Counted from the stretch's first letter, positions 19,810 through 29,951 are shown. The stretch: DNA of 64,000 nt from Sphingomonas sp. Leaf343 (GCF_001423765.1 NZ_LMPG01000010.1:125220-189219), one strand, 5' to 3'. The notes: generated by a model from the sequence alone, not told the origin. Program-made: numbers and translations.

Positions 19810-20547
19810 TCAGACCATCGCCATGCCGCCGTTGACGTGGATCGTCTGACCGGTGACGTAGCCCGCCTCCCGGCTGGCAAGGTACACGACGGCGGCGGCA
19901 ATGTCGTCGCCCGTGCCAAGGTCGCCGGCGGGAATGCGCTGCGTCAGGGCCGCTTTCTGCGCGTCGGGCAGGCCGTCGGTCATTGCGGACCGGATGAAGC
20001 CGGGCGCGACGCAGTTGACGGTGATGTTGCGGCCGGCCAGTTCCTGCGCCAGCGCCTTGGACATGCCGACGAGGCCAGCCTTGGATGCGGCATAATTGGC
20101 CTGCCCCGGATTGCCGGTCTGGCCGACGACGGAGGCGATCGACACGACGCGGCCGAACCGCGCCTTCATCATCGGCTTGGCCGATGCGCGGATCAGGCGG
20201 AACGCCGCCTCCAGATTGACGCGGATGACGGTGTCCCACTCCTCGTCCTTCATCCGCATCGCGAGATTGTCGCGCGTGACGCCGGCGTTGTTGACGAGAA
20301 TGTCGAGCCGGCCGAGTTTCTCCACCGCCTGCGGCACCAGCGCATCGACCTGCGCGGCATCGGACAGGTCGCACGCCAGCGCGACGTGATCGCCGTCCAG
20401 CGTCTCCAGAAACGCCTCCAGCTTGGCGACATTGGACCCCGACACCGCCAGCCGTGCCCCCTGCGCCGCCAGCGCCCGCGCGATGGCGGAGCCGATCCCG
20501 CCGGACGCCCCTGTAACGAGGGCGGTCATGCCTGTAAGATCGAACAT
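19810..20547 (-). CDS. fabG: 3-oxoacyl-ACP reductase
   Basis: NADPH-dependent reductase of the fatty-acid elongation cycle, a short-chain dehydrogenase of 245 residues. The cofactor loop [15 protein letters not shown] (near residue 13), NNAG, the catalytic serine in [14 protein letters not shown], the YAASK motif with the Tyr/Lys pair, and the ending [17 protein letters not shown] all match FabG. The neighbour order fabD-fabG-acpP-fabF confirms the assignment over other dehydrogenases. A two-gene plus-strand insert separates it from fabD, its usual upstream neighbour, so its promoter must lie in the roughly 60 bases before the insert start. Confidence 0.97.
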   Translation of the reverse strand: MFDLTGMTALVTGASGGIGSAIARALAAQGARLAVSGSNVAKLEAFLETLDGDHVALACDLSDAAQVDALVPQAVEKLGRLDILVNNAGVTRDNLAMRMKDEEWDTVIRVNLEAAFRLIRASAKPMMKARFGRVVSIASVVGQTGNPGQANYAASKAGLVGMSKALAQELAGRNITVNCVAPGFIRSAMTDGLPDAQKAALTQRIPAGDLGTGDDIAAAVVYLASREAGYVTGQTIHVNGGMAMV

Positions 20548-20611
20548 GGAACCTATTTTCCTTCCCGTGTGGAATGTCTATATAAGAAACCGGCTAGGAG
20601 GCCAAAGACCA

Positions 20612-20872
20612 ATGCAAAACCCAGATGCCGCGATCGCCGAAGCCATCAAGGTTCAATCGGTCGGCAATGATGTGGGCCTTCAGGCTACCACTGTTATGCT
20701 GCCACCTGATGTCCTTGAATTTCTGCGGGATACTGCAAAGAAGCGCGGAGTTTCAACCGGCGACATGTTGAGAATGGCGCTTGGAACGCAAAAGTTTTTG
20801 ACCGAAGCCGTCAATAGCGGCAGTAAGGTCCTCATCAGTGGCAAGAACGGTACAAAAGATGTAGCGATCTGA
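20612..20872 (+). CDS. Small ribbon-helix-helix-like protein in fab-cluster insert
   Basis: An 86-residue protein starting at ATG 20612 with AGGAGG (20596-20601) upstream. The core TTVMLPPDVLEFLRDTAKKR plus GVSTGDMLRMALG reads as a beta strand followed by two helices, as in ribbon-helix-helix DNA-binding proteins, then KFLTEAVNSGSKVLISGKNG, a tail often seen in small RHH-type proteins. Hand count of 20641-20820 gives about 52% G+C, clearly below the neighbouring fab genes. A TATATAA at 20579-20585 may be its -10. It is paired with a membrane-protein gene 17 bases downstream and runs antisense to the fatty-acid operon. The function is unknown. Confidence 0.7.
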   Translation: MQNPDAAIAEAIKVQSVGNDVGLQATTVMLPPDVLEFLRDTAKKRGVSTGDMLRMALGTQKFLTEAVNSGSKVLISGKNGTKDVAI

Positions 20873-20889
20873 CACGAGGGAGGGGTATT

Positions 20890-21279
20890 ATGGCGATCGG
20901 AGAGCCCACTGCAAACCTGGACAGTGAGACGCCTGATCCTGCTGCCCGGAATGTTTCGGCGATCGTCAACTACACTCCCCCGACGAATGACACTCCCGAC
21001 AGCATGACCCGGAAATGGGTAAGCTACCTTCTGCTGTTGTTGCTCTCGGTTGTGGTGATATTGTCATTTATTCAGCTGTTTACGATAAACGGGGCAGTGA
21101 TGCCGCGAACGACGGAACCGGGTGTGATGATTGCGGCGGTCACGGCCGACACGGCGGCGGACGCCGATCGTCTGATGCGCCTGATGAACGTGGTGTTTGG
21201 ACCGGTCGTGACACTGTTCAGCTCCGTCGTCGGATTCTACTTCGGCGCACGAACCGCAAAGGATGCGGGGGCATCGTAG
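20890..21279 (+). CDS. Small two-helix membrane protein in fab-cluster insert
   Basis: A 129-residue protein with GAGGGAGGGGT just before its ATG. The N-terminal 40 residues are polar and Pro/Thr-rich. Two membrane helices follow: WVSYLLLLLLSVVVILSFIQ (about residues 43-62) and LMNVVFGPVVTLFSSVVGFY (about 97-116), the latter followed by FGARTAKD. Between them is an acidic Ala/Asp-rich loop. The short size and helix hairpin resemble holin-like or accessory membrane proteins, but no family is recognised. It ends 4 bases before the convergent fabD stop, so the insert fills the fabD-fabG gap completely. With the upstream RHH-like gene it forms a likely two-gene unit. Confidence 0.7.
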   Translation: MAIGEPTANLDSETPDPAARNVSAIVNYTPPTNDTPDSMTRKWVSYLLLLLLSVVVILSFIQLFTINGAVMPRTTEPGVMIAAVTADTAADADRLMRLMNVVFGPVVTLFSSVVGFYFGARTAKDAGAS

Positions 21280-21283
21280 ATGA

Positions 21284-22243
21284 TTACGATTTGCCGACGA
21301 AATCCTCGATGTCGTTCATCGTCACGATACTGATCGCGTCGACGTCGGGGGCAATGCGCTTGACCATTGGGGTGAGGACCTTGCCACCGAACTCGACGAA
21401 CTGGGTCACGCCCGCCGCCGCCATCGCCAGCACCGACTCACGCCAGCGCACCATGCCGGTGACCTGCTGAACCAGAGCGACGCGGATCGCGCCGGGATCC
21501 GCGATCGCCACCGCATCGACATTGGCGAAGACGGGAACCAGCGGCGCGGAGATGCTGGCCTCCGCCAGCGCCGCGTCCATGACGTCTGCGGCGGGCTGCA
21601 TCAGCGGGCAGTGGAACGGGGCGGAAACGGGCAGCAACACCGCACGCTTGGCACCGAGTTCTTTTGCCAGCGCCACCGCGCGTTCGACGGCGGCGCGGTG
21701 GCCGGAGATCACCACCTGCGACGGATCGTTGTCGTTGGCCACGGTGCAGACAAGTTCCTCACCGCCCTCCGCCAGGATCGCATCGACCGCTGCGCCGGCG
21801 ATCGTCCGCGCCTTGTCGAGATCGGCTCCGAGCAGCGCCGCCATCGCCCCCTCGCCCACCGGCACCGCAGCCTGCATCGCGCGACCGCGCAGCTTCAGCA
21901 GGCGGGCCGTGGTCGGCAGGTCGAATGCCTTAGCCGCCGCCAGCGCGCTGTATTCGCCCAACGAATGACCCGCGACGTAATCCGCCTTGTCGGACAGGCT
22001 GACGCCGGCCTCCCGCTCCAGCACCGCCAGCGTCGCCAGCGCGTTCGCCATGATCGCGGGCTGGGCGTTCTCCGTCAGCGTCAGCTCGTCCGCGGGACCG
22101 TCAGTCATCAGCCGGAACAGATGCTGGCCCAGCGCCTCATCGACCTCCTGAAACACCGCGCGGGCGGCGGGACTGGCGTCGTTCAGCACCTTGCCCATGC
22201 CGACCGCCTGGCTACCCTGTCCCGGAAAGATGAACGCGCGCAT
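21284..22243 (-). CDS. fabD: Malonyl-CoA:ACP transacylase
   Basis: Transfers malonyl groups from CoA to ACP, supplying the extender unit for FabF. The 319 residues start MRAFIFPGQGSQAVGMGK. The nucleophile is in GHSLGEYSALAAA, with the Arg-containing KLRGRAMQAAVP and the histidine in LPVSAPFHCPLM. It precedes fabG, acpP and fabF on the minus strand, but the 368 bases between fabD and fabG are occupied by a plus-strand gene pair instead of the usual short spacer. Co-transcription with fabG would have to read through both antisense genes. Confidence 0.97.
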   Translation of the reverse strand: MRAFIFPGQGSQAVGMGKVLNDASPAARAVFQEVDEALGQHLFRLMTDGPADELTLTENAQPAIMANALATLAVLEREAGVSLSDKADYVAGHSLGEYSALAAAKAFDLPTTARLLKLRGRAMQAAVPVGEGAMAALLGADLDKARTIAGAAVDAILAEGGEELVCTVANDNDPSQVVISGHRAAVERAVALAKELGAKRAVLLPVSAPFHCPLMQPAADVMDAALAEASISAPLVPVFANVDAVAIADPGAIRVALVQQVTGMVRWRESVLAMAAAGVTQFVEFGGKVLTPMVKRIAPDVDAISIVTMNDIEDFVGKS

Positions 22244-22436
22244 CGGCCTCTCCTGATGTCCGTGAAGCGGGCGGCATTACGGCCAGCGGCGGAACGAGGC
22301 AACCTGAACGATCCTGACCGGACTGCGACAGATCGCGACCATTTCGGGCGTCCGGCTCGATAGGTCTGCGACAATCGGGTTCTATTTCTGCTGCCGACGC
22401 CGGGAGATACGGCGCCGGATTATCGGGAGACAGATC

Positions 22437-22820
22437 ATGAAGAAGTTCCTCCTCACCGCCCTTGCCGCGACGATCGCCGCTGGCCCGGTGCTTGCCAGCG
22501 CCGCCGAAGCCGCCCCCGCGCAGCAGCGCCGCGAAACCACCGTGGTGCGCGAACGCGGGAACGGCAGGACCGTCGTGACGAAGCGCACGGTCGTCCGCCA
22601 TCAGCCCGGCTACCGTGCCAACCAGTACCGCCACTGGCGCAAGGGCGAGCGGTTCGACCGCCGCTATGCGCGCAACTATCGCCAGATCGACTATCGCCAG
22701 TATCGCGGCCTGCGCGCGCCGCCGCGCGGCTATCGCTACTATCAGTCGGGGAACGACGCGGTGCTGGTCGCCGTCGCCAGCGGCGTGATCGCCGCCGTGA
22801 TCGCCGGAGCCATTCGGTAA
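22437..22820 (+). CDS. RcnB-family exported protein
   Basis: A 127-residue exported protein with a clear signal peptide (MKKFLLTALAATIAAGPVLA, then SAAEAAPAQ). The mature part is very basic and Tyr/Arg-rich: QYRHWRKGERFDRRYARNY, LRAPPRGYRYYQSGNDAVLV and a hydrophobic end VAVASGVIAAVIAGAIR. The order 'W-x-x-G-E-R...L-x-x-P-P-x-G-Y-x-Y...A-V-L-V...G-V-I' is that of the RcnB domain, named for an E. coli periplasmic protein of nickel/cobalt homeostasis. Most sphingomonad copies have no proven metal role. It stands alone between fabD and rpsF, with an 11-base-pair hairpin after it. Confidence 0.85.
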   Translation: MKKFLLTALAATIAAGPVLASAAEAAPAQQRRETTVVRERGNGRTVVTKRTVVRHQPGYRANQYRHWRKGERFDRRYARNYRQIDYRQYRGLRAPPRGYRYYQSGNDAVLVAVASGVIAAVIAGAIR

Positions 22821-22875
22821 GGGAGCGGGTAGAGCTTGCCTTTCGGCACCGTTCGTATAGGGACGACGACAGATC

Positions 22876-22903
22876 GGGTGGGGAGCATCGCTTCCCACCC
22901 TTT
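22876..22903 (+). terminator. Hairpin after the RcnB-like gene, upstream of rpsF
   Basis: An 11-base-pair stem (22876-22886 with 22890-22900, one G-T wobble) on an ATC loop is followed by TTTCC. It reads as an intrinsic terminator for the upstream gene. It also lies 72 bases before the rpsF ATG, so a regulatory role in the ribosomal-protein leader is possible. Confidence 0.6.
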
Positions 22904-22974
22904 CCGTATGAAAGACAGCCGGAGGGGCGACCGCACGGGGCGGCGTCAGCGATCGGCCAACATGAAGGTAAGAC

Positions 22975-23415
22975 ATGGCTCTATACGAGCACGTGTTCCT
23001 TGCGCGCCAGGATCTGGCACAGGCGCAGGTGGACGCGCTGGCGGAAGCCGCCACCAAGATCGTGCAGGACAATCAGGGCAAGGTCGTGAAGACCGAGACC
23101 TGGGGCCTCCGTTCGCTGGCGTACAAGATCGCCAAGAACCGCAAGGCGCATTACGTCATGCTCGAGATCGATGCGCCCGCGGGCGTGGTCGCCGAGCTGG
23201 AGCGCCAGACCCAGATCAACGAAGACGTGATCCGCTTCATGACCGTCCGCGTGGACGAGCTGGAAGAAGGCCCGTCGGCGATGATGCGCAAGCAGGAACG
23301 CGACCGCGAGCGTCGTGGCGACCGCGAGGGTGGCCGTGACGGCGGCCCGCGTGGCGACCGCCCGGATCGTGGCGACCGTGCGCCCCGTCGTGACCGTGAA
23401 GAGGAGGCCGCATAA
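22975..23415 (+). CDS. rpsF: 30S ribosomal protein S6
   Basis: Binds 16S rRNA on the platform as a heterodimer with S18. The S6 fold covers residues 1-100 ([53 protein letters not shown]). About 45 further residues form a charged tail of Arg, Asp and Gly (for example [12 protein letters not shown]) ending in EEEAA, so the protein is 146 residues against about 100-135 in most bacteria. The stop overlaps the rpsR start (TAATG). AAGGTAAG precedes the ATG. The gene order rpsF-rpsR-rplI is the conserved one. Confidence 0.98.
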   Translation: MALYEHVFLARQDLAQAQVDALAEAATKIVQDNQGKVVKTETWGLRSLAYKIAKNRKAHYVMLEIDAPAGVVAELERQTQINEDVIRFMTVRVDELEEGPSAMMRKQERDRERRGDREGGRDGGPRGDRPDRGDRAPRRDREEEAA

Positions 23416-23639
23416 TGGCTCGCCCGTTTTTCCGTCGTCGCAAGAGCTGCCCCTTCTCCGCGAAGGATGCGCCCCGGATCGACTATAAGGACGTCCGTCT
23501 GCTGCAGGGCTTCGTGTCCGAGCGTGGCAAGATCGTGCCGTCGCGCATCACTTCGGTGAGTGCCAAGAAGCAGCGCGAACTCGCCCAGGCGATCAAGCGC
23601 GCGCGTCATCTGGGCCTCCTGCCCTACGTCGTGAAGTAA
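23415..23639 (+). CDS. rpsR: 30S ribosomal protein S18
   Basis: Small basic platform protein that pairs with S6. It has 74 residues, the typical size. [20 protein letters not shown] begins the protein with a Cys-Pro-Phe segment, followed by [40 protein letters not shown] and the end [13 protein letters not shown], all canonical S18. The start overlaps the last base of the rpsF stop, and rplI follows after 12 bases, so the three genes form one translationally linked operon. Confidence 0.98.
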   Translation: MARPFFRRRKSCPFSAKDAPRIDYKDVRLLQGFVSERGKIVPSRITSVSAKKQRELAQAIKRARHLGLLPYVVK

Positions 23640-23651
23640 GGAGTCCGGAAC

Positions 23652-24260
23652 ATGGACGTTATTCTGCTTGAGCGCGTCGAGAAGCTCGGCGCCATCGGCG
23701 ACGTGGTGACGGTGAAGGACGGGTTCGCCCGCAACTTCCTTCTGCCGCGCAAGAAGGCGCTGCGCGCCAACGAGTCGAACAGGAAGGTGTTCGAGGCGAA
23801 CCGCGCCCGCATCGAGGCCGACAACGCCTCGCGCCGGTCGGACGCCGAAAAGGACGCCGGATCGTTCAAGGACGCCTCCGTCGTCCTGATCCGTCAGGCG
23901 TCGAACACCGGCCAGCTGTACGGCTCGGTCGCGGTGCGCGATCTGATCGAGGTTCTGGAAGCCGACGGCCACAAGGTCGCCAAGAACCAGATCGTCCTCG
24001 ACAAGCCGATCAAGTCGATCGGCGTGTACGACATCAAGGTCGCGCTGCACCCGGAAGTGTCGGTGACCGTCAAGGTCAACGTCGCCCGTTCGCCCGAAGA
24101 GGCCGAGATGCAGGCGCAGGGCGTCGACGTCATGGCTTCGATGTTCGAGCGTGACGAAGCTGGCTTCACCGAGGATTACGATCCGAACGCCGAGCCGGGC
24201 GCGACCGCCGAGGTCCAGTCCGACGACGCACGCGCGGACGGGGAGCAGGCGCAGGGCTGA
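23652..24260 (+). CDS. rplI: 50S ribosomal protein L9
   Basis: Binds 23S rRNA near the L1 stalk and helps maintain reading frame. The N-terminal domain (MDVILLERVEKLGAIGDVV, VKDGFARNFLLPRKKAL) and the long connecting helix (RKVFEANRARIEADNASRR) lead to the C-terminal domain (GQLYGSVAVRDLIEVLEADG, LHPEVSVTVKVNVARS). Usual L9 is about 150 residues; here 202, the surplus being an acidic Ala/Glu/Asp-rich C-terminal tail (ERDEAGFTEDYDPNAEPGA and onward), a common alphaproteobacterial extension. Its transcript ends at a textbook terminator. Confidence 0.98.
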   Translation: MDVILLERVEKLGAIGDVVTVKDGFARNFLLPRKKALRANESNRKVFEANRARIEADNASRRSDAEKDAGSFKDASVVLIRQASNTGQLYGSVAVRDLIEVLEADGHKVAKNQIVLDKPIKSIGVYDIKVALHPEVSVTVKVNVARSPEEAEMQAQGVDVMASMFERDEAGFTEDYDPNAEPGATAEVQSDDARADGEQAQG

Positions 24261-24291
24261 TCGCCTTCGCGCCAGCCCTTGTCTGACGAAC

Positions 24292-24325
24292 AGGCCGCCC
24301 GGAGTGATCCGGGCGGCCTTTTTCG
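24292..24325 (+). terminator. Rho-independent terminator of rpsF-rpsR-rplI
   Basis: A perfect 11-base-pair GC-rich stem (24292-24302 with 24309-24319) with a six-base loop AGTGAT is followed by CCTTTTTCGTTT. This is the clearest intrinsic terminator in the window and marks the end of the ribosomal-protein operon. Confidence 0.93.
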
Positions 24326-24555
24326 TTTCGCACCGGCGTTGAGACTATTTGCCAAACACGGCCCCGGGACACGGTCATTCCCCGGATCCGCCGGGTGACG
24401 GCATCGGACACGAAGCCCTCGCGCCGGTCGCCTCTTTCGATCCAGTCTGCGGCGAACCGACGTGGTCGGACTATTTTGCGGGTGCCGATACTCGGGGATG
24501 CCCCCATCCCACTCCTGCGGAGGGGAGCCAGCAGGATTGCCCCCTATCGTTGGAC

Positions 24556-26652
24556 CTATCGTGCAGCACCCTCTTCGATGATCGCGACGTCCCATGGCGC
24601 GAGCGTGATCGGCTGGCCTGGTACGATCTTGCCCGATCGCAGCAATTCCGTACCAGCGACCGCGGGTGTCACGTTTTGCGGCGTGGCGGAATAATTGAGG
24701 ATGTAGGTGACGTGGTGTCCGTTCTTCAGCGTGCCGCCGCGCGCGATCACCGGAAAACGGACGCCCGGCAGGGACGGCTGTACGCCCGCGCGCTCGACCT
24801 CACCGGCGACGATCTTCTCGATCAACGCATCGCTCGGCATGAAGCCGATATAGCTGACCTCGCCCTTGCCCCAGTCGTTGCGCGTCATCGCGGCATAGCC
24901 GGGCCATGACGGATGCTTGTAGCGGGCGATGACTTTCGCGGTGGTCGGCGTCAGCATCTCCATCCACCAGCGGGCGGTATTGCCCTCGTCGCCGACGGCG
25001 AACGGATCGCCCTCCAGCGATACGCCTTCGGGGATCGTGAACTGTTGATAGCTGACGCCCGCCGCCTCCGCGATTGCGCCGGGCTGCGTAGCGTAGCGGA
25101 CCTTGGTGTTCTCGTCCGAGAAGCCGCTCTTGAAGGTGTAGAGCAGATGCCCGCCGCGTTTGGCATAGGCGTTGAGCTTGCCGATCTCGGCATCGCTCGC
25201 GGCATAGAGCGCAGGCACCAGGATCAGCTTGTAATCGTCCAGCGACGTCGTGGAGTCCGGCGACAGGATGTCGACCTCCACGTTCATCCGGTACAGCGCA
25301 TCGTAGAACGGGCGCAGCACCTGATTATAGTCGACGCCGCCATCCGGTTTGAACGAGTCGAACGCGCTGAGCGCGGTGTTGCTGACATAGATGGCGACGC
25401 GGTTGTGCTTGGTCATGCCAGCCAGCCTGGGGCCGATCCGCTTCAGATCGGCCCCGACCGTCGATGCTTCCCGATAGACGGCGTTCGGCTTGTAATCCTG
25501 CGACAGCAATCCGCGCCAATAGGTTTCGATCGCATTGGCGGTCGTCGCCCAGTGCCAGTAGGCGACCATCTGCGCACCCGATGCAAGATGGCTGAACGCC
25601 TGCAAGCGCAACTGACCCGGATAGGGCGTCCAGTGCGGGAATCCCTGCGCCTCCGTCTCCAGCACCAGATAATTCTGGCCGTTCCGCATCGACCGCGTCA
25701 CGTCGCCGCCGAACGCGATCTCCGCGCCGGTCAGCTTGTCCTGACTGGGATGATAGATGTCGATGCCGGCGATATCGAGCGGGCGGGCGGATTTCCAGTG
25801 ATCCACCTCCGGCTGGATGCCGTACGAATAGCCGCGCCAGCCGAGATCGAAATTCTGGGTCAGGAACTGGCCGGGGCGGGCATGGGCGCGGACCAGCTTC
25901 GCCTGCCATGTCAGAAAATCGGTGACGAGGCTGCGCTGGAATGCGGCGAAGGCGTTCGACAGGCTGGCATTGATCGATCCGTTGACGGAGGGGAAATCCT
26001 CCCACCGGTTGATACGGTTGCTCCAGTAGTCGAGGCCGTATGCCGCGTTCATCGCATCGAGGCTAAGCCATTTTGCCTTCATTGATGCGACGAAGGCGGC
26101 CTGCACGTTGGGGCCGCTGGTGTTATAGGCCTTGGTCTCGTTATCGAGCTGGTAGCCGATGACGGCGGGATGATCCTTCACATGATCGATCAGCGCGACG
26201 ATCACGCGTTCGGATGCGGCGCGATAGTCCGGATCGGTGATGTCCATATTCTGGCGGCGGCCATATTCCTCCCGTCCCCGCGGCGTGACCGCCAGCACAT
26301 TGGGATGTTCGCGCGCCAGCCAGGTCGGCACGGCATAGGTCGGCGTGCCGACGATGACCCTGATCCCCTGACGGTGCATCGCCGCCAGCATCCTGTCGAC
26401 ATGGCGGAAGTCGAACACGCCAGGCTGCCGCTCCAGTGTGCCCCAAGTAGATTCGGCGATGCGGACGACGGTAATCCCGGCCGCCTTCATCATCCGCGCA
26501 TCGTCCTCGACACGGTCTACGGGGGTGTATTCGTCATAATAGGCGACGCCGTAGAGGATGGTGTCGGAGAGCTGCGCCTGCGACGGCGCAACGACGCCCG
26601 TGGCGAGCAGCAGGGCCGCAACCGACCGCTTGAATAATCCTGACCTGCCCAT
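24556..26652 (-). CDS. Exported GH42 family beta-galactosidase
   Basis: Glycoside hydrolase family 42, expected to release galactose from beta-galactosides. The 698 residues begin with a signal peptide (LFKRSVAALLLATGVVAPSQAQ), so it acts in the periplasm or outside, unlike most GH42 enzymes. The catalytic barrel shows YGVAYYDEYTP, VVRIAESTWGTLERQPG, the acid/base Glu172 in GYQLDNETKAYN and the probable nucleophile Glu332 in LVLETEAQGFPHW. A trimerisation/beta domain follows (DYKLILVPALYAAS, YAKRGGHLLYTF) and a small C-terminal beta domain. No transporter or regulator is adjacent; it lies between rplI and clpX, facing rplI. The actual substrate could be a plant galactan fragment. Confidence 0.92.
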   Translation of the reverse strand: MGRSGLFKRSVAALLLATGVVAPSQAQLSDTILYGVAYYDEYTPVDRVEDDARMMKAAGITVVRIAESTWGTLERQPGVFDFRHVDRMLAAMHRQGIRVIVGTPTYAVPTWLAREHPNVLAVTPRGREEYGRRQNMDITDPDYRAASERVIVALIDHVKDHPAVIGYQLDNETKAYNTSGPNVQAAFVASMKAKWLSLDAMNAAYGLDYWSNRINRWEDFPSVNGSINASLSNAFAAFQRSLVTDFLTWQAKLVRAHARPGQFLTQNFDLGWRGYSYGIQPEVDHWKSARPLDIAGIDIYHPSQDKLTGAEIAFGGDVTRSMRNGQNYLVLETEAQGFPHWTPYPGQLRLQAFSHLASGAQMVAYWHWATTANAIETYWRGLLSQDYKPNAVYREASTVGADLKRIGPRLAGMTKHNRVAIYVSNTALSAFDSFKPDGGVDYNQVLRPFYDALYRMNVEVDILSPDSTTSLDDYKLILVPALYAASDAEIGKLNAYAKRGGHLLYTFKSGFSDENTKVRYATQPGAIAEAAGVSYQQFTIPEGVSLEGDPFAVGDEGNTARWWMEMLTPTTAKVIARYKHPSWPGYAAMTRNDWGKGEVSYIGFMPSDALIEKIVAGEVERAGVQPSLPGVRFPVIARGGTLKNGHHVTYILNYSATPQNVTPAVAGTELLRSGKIVPGQPITLAPWDVAIIEEGAAR

Positions 26653-26771
26653 ATTAGCCTCTCCGCTTTAGTCGGAGTATATAGGCTCGCAACGGTCCGG
26701 CAACGGCGAAGTATTGATGCCTCACCGCGCCTGTCCCCATCCCGGCCGAACGTCCCAAGCTCGAACGACGA

Positions 26772-26801
26772 AGGCCGGACCGCCCAACGACGATCCGGCC
26801 T
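26772..26801 (-). terminator. Hairpin downstream of clpX
   Basis: AGGCCGGA (26772-26779) and TCCGGCCT (26794-26801) form an 8-base-pair stem with a 14-base loop. It lies 28 bases past the clpX stop, and on the minus strand the stem runs into TTCGTCGTT. Probably a weak terminator separating clpX from the beta-galactosidase gene. Confidence 0.55.
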
Positions 26802-26828
26802 CCAGGCCATCCGGTCCGGACGCGACGA

Positions 26829-28097
<1,269 letters not shown>

Positions 28098-28179
28098 TCA
28101 AACCTTCCTTGGGACGAGTTTCCCCGTCCTATATGGGCCGGACATGGTAGCCCGGCCAGTGCGCAAACCACAACGGCCA

Positions 28180-28219
28180 AAACGTCGTAGCGGCGGGTCG
28201 TTAACATCGTCCCGCCGCT
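28180..28219 (-). terminator. Terminator-like hairpin between clpP and clpX
   Basis: AGCGGCGGG (28189-28197) and CCCGCCGCT (28211-28219) pair over 9 bases. The loop contains the self-complementary GTTAAC. On the minus strand the stem is followed by ACGACGTTTTGG. It lies just after the clpP stop and suggests that clpX has its own promoter or receives partial read-through. Confidence 0.65.
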
Positions 28220-28227
28220 GCGAGGGA

Positions 28228-28917
28228 TCAGGCCGCCGCAGCCATATCCTCCGACGGCATCGGCCGCTTGTCGAATACCTCGTCGATCAGGCCGAACGCC
28301 TTGGCCTCCTCGGTCGACATGAACTTGTCGCGATCCATCGCCCGCTCGATCTCCTCCAGCGGTTTGCCGGTGTACTTGGCGTACAGCGTATTCAGGTCAT
28401 GCCGCATCCGCAGAATCTCTCGCGCCTGGATCTCGATGTCCGCGGCCATGCCCTGCGCACCGCCCGAAGGCTGGTGGATCATGATGCGCGCGTTGGTCAG
28501 CGCGACGCGCATGCCCGGCTCGCCGGCCGCCAGCAGGAAGCTGCCCATCGACGCCGCCTGACCGACGCAGACCGTGCCGACGCGGGGCCGGATGTATTGC
28601 ATCGTGTCGTGGATCGCCATGCCCGCCGTGACGACGCCGCCCGGCGAGTTGATGTACATGAAGATGTCCTTCTTCGGGTTCTCGGACTCGAGGAAGAGCA
28701 GCTGCGCGGTGATGAGGCTGGCCATGCCGTCCTCGACGCCGCCCGTCACGAAGATGATCCGCTCACGCAGCAGGCGCGAGAAGATGTCGAAGGAACGCTC
28801 GCCGCGGTTCGACTGTTCGATGACGATGGGAACCAGACCCGCCTGGGTCTGATGCAGGCCGAGGCCGGCGCTCATCAGCGGGCTCGCGAAATCGCCGGTC
28901 TCGAACGGATTGTGCAT
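28228..28917 (-). CDS. clpP: ATP-dependent Clp protease proteolytic subunit
   Basis: Serine protease that forms the two-ring degradation chamber used by ClpX and ClpA. The 229 residues include a 30-residue N-terminal propeptide-like stretch before [20 protein letters not shown]. The catalytic triad is Ser123 in [12 protein letters not shown], His148 in [12 protein letters not shown] and Asp197 in MDRDKFM. The end (EDMAAAA) is short and Ala-rich. It precedes clpX on the minus strand, the usual order; tig lies further upstream, separated by a glycosyltransferase gene. Confidence 0.98.
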   Translation of the reverse strand: MHNPFETGDFASPLMSAGLGLHQTQAGLVPIVIEQSNRGERSFDIFSRLLRERIIFVTGGVEDGMASLITAQLLFLESENPKKDIFMYINSPGGVVTAGMAIHDTMQYIRPRVGTVCVGQAASMGSFLLAAGEPGMRVALTNARIMIHQPSGGAQGMAADIEIQAREILRMRHDLNTLYAKYTGKPLEEIERAMDRDKFMSTEEAKAFGLIDEVFDKRPMPSEDMAAAA

Positions 28918-28973
28918 GGGATACTCTCTGATGCCCTGAAGAACACGCTATGTCGCGCGCCCTGCCGGGGAGT

Positions 28974-29951
28974 TCAAGCCCCGCCGGGCGGTGCCGGTTG
29001 CGCGAGGTAGAACAGCCGGCGCACTTCGCGCCTCCCCCGAACGACCGTGTCGAGGATCAGGCCGGCGAACAGGCACAGTGCGGCGACGATCCCCAGTCCG
29101 GTGACGAGGATCGCGGTCGGGAAGCGCGGCACCAGTCCGGTCGCTGCATAGGTCAATGCCAAAGGCACCGCGAGCGCGACCGCGATCAGTGCGAGCAGGC
29201 CGCCGAGCGTTCCGAAATACAGGATCGGCCGTTCGATGCGATAGAGCGTCAGGATCGTCGACAGGATGCGCCAGCCATCGCCATATGTGCTAAGCTTCGA
29301 CGCGGAACCCTCTGGCCGCGCGTAATAAGGCGTCTCCACCTCCGCGCAGGGCATCCGCAGTTCGAGCGCGTGGACGCTGATCTCCGTCTCGATTTCGAAG
29401 CCGGCCGACAACGCCGGAAAGCTCTTCACGAAGCGACGCGAAAAGACGCGATAACCCGACAGGATGTCGGTGAAGCTGCGCCCGAACAGCCGCGCGAGCA
29501 TCCCGGTCAGCAGCGCATTGCCGAACCGGTGGCCGCGCCGGTAGGATTCCTGCACCTGGCTGATCCGGCTGCCGACGATCATGTCGAGCTGTTCGGCGAG
29601 CAGGCGATCGACCAGCGCCGGCGCGGAGGCGGCATCGTAGGTCGCGTCGCCGTCCGCCATCACGTACACGTCGGCATCGACATCGGCGAACATGCGCCGG
29701 ACGACCGCGCCCTTGCCCTGAATCCGTTCGCGCCGGACGACCGCGCCGGCCCCACGGGCGACCTCGACCGTGCGATCGGTGCTGTTGTTGTCGTAGACGT
29801 AGATCGCCGCGCCGGGCAACGCGGCGCGGAAGCCGGCGATCGTCTGGGCGATCGCGGCTTCCTCGTTGTAACAGGGGAGCAGCACGGCGATCGTTACGCC
29901 GACCGCATCGGCCACGGCCATCCGCCCTGCTGCCCCTCGCTGGTCGATCAC
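28974..29951 (-). CDS. Family 2 glycosyltransferase, polyprenyl-phosphate sugar type
   Basis: Cytoplasmic-face GT-A glycosyltransferase of 325 residues. VAVLLPCYNEEAAI-like opening (seen as TIAVLLPCYNEEAA), VYDNNSTDRTVEVARG, the GKGAVVRRMF segment and the metal-binding MADGDATYDA are typical of enzymes that make polyprenyl-phosphate sugars. Two C-terminal membrane helices (LYFGTLGGLLALIAVALAVP and ILVTGLGIVAALCLFAGLIL) end in RGRREVRRLFYL. The GTG at 29951 overlaps the tig stop (GTGA), and an ATG ten codons in (MAVADAVGV) is the alternative. The placement between tig and clpP is unusual; the sugar and acceptor are unknown. Confidence 0.85.
   Translation of the reverse strand: MIDQRGAAGRMAVADAVGVTIAVLLPCYNEEAAIAQTIAGFRAALPGAAIYVYDNNSTDRTVEVARGAGAVVRRERIQGKGAVVRRMFADVDADVYVMADGDATYDAASAPALVDRLLAEQLDMIVGSRISQVQESYRRGHRFGNALLTGMLARLFGRSFTDILSGYRVFSRRFVKSFPALSAGFEIETEISVHALELRMPCAEVETPYYARPEGSASKLSTYGDGWRILSTILTLYRIERPILYFGTLGGLLALIAVALAVPLALTYAATGLVPRFPTAILVTGLGIVAALCLFAGLILDTVVRGRREVRRLFYLAQPAPPGGA

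Noticed and set aside
22821..22974. S6:S18-binding autoregulatory leader before rpsF
   Set aside because: A hairpin exists but I could not identify the conserved CCG-containing internal loop; it reads better as the terminator of the preceding gene.
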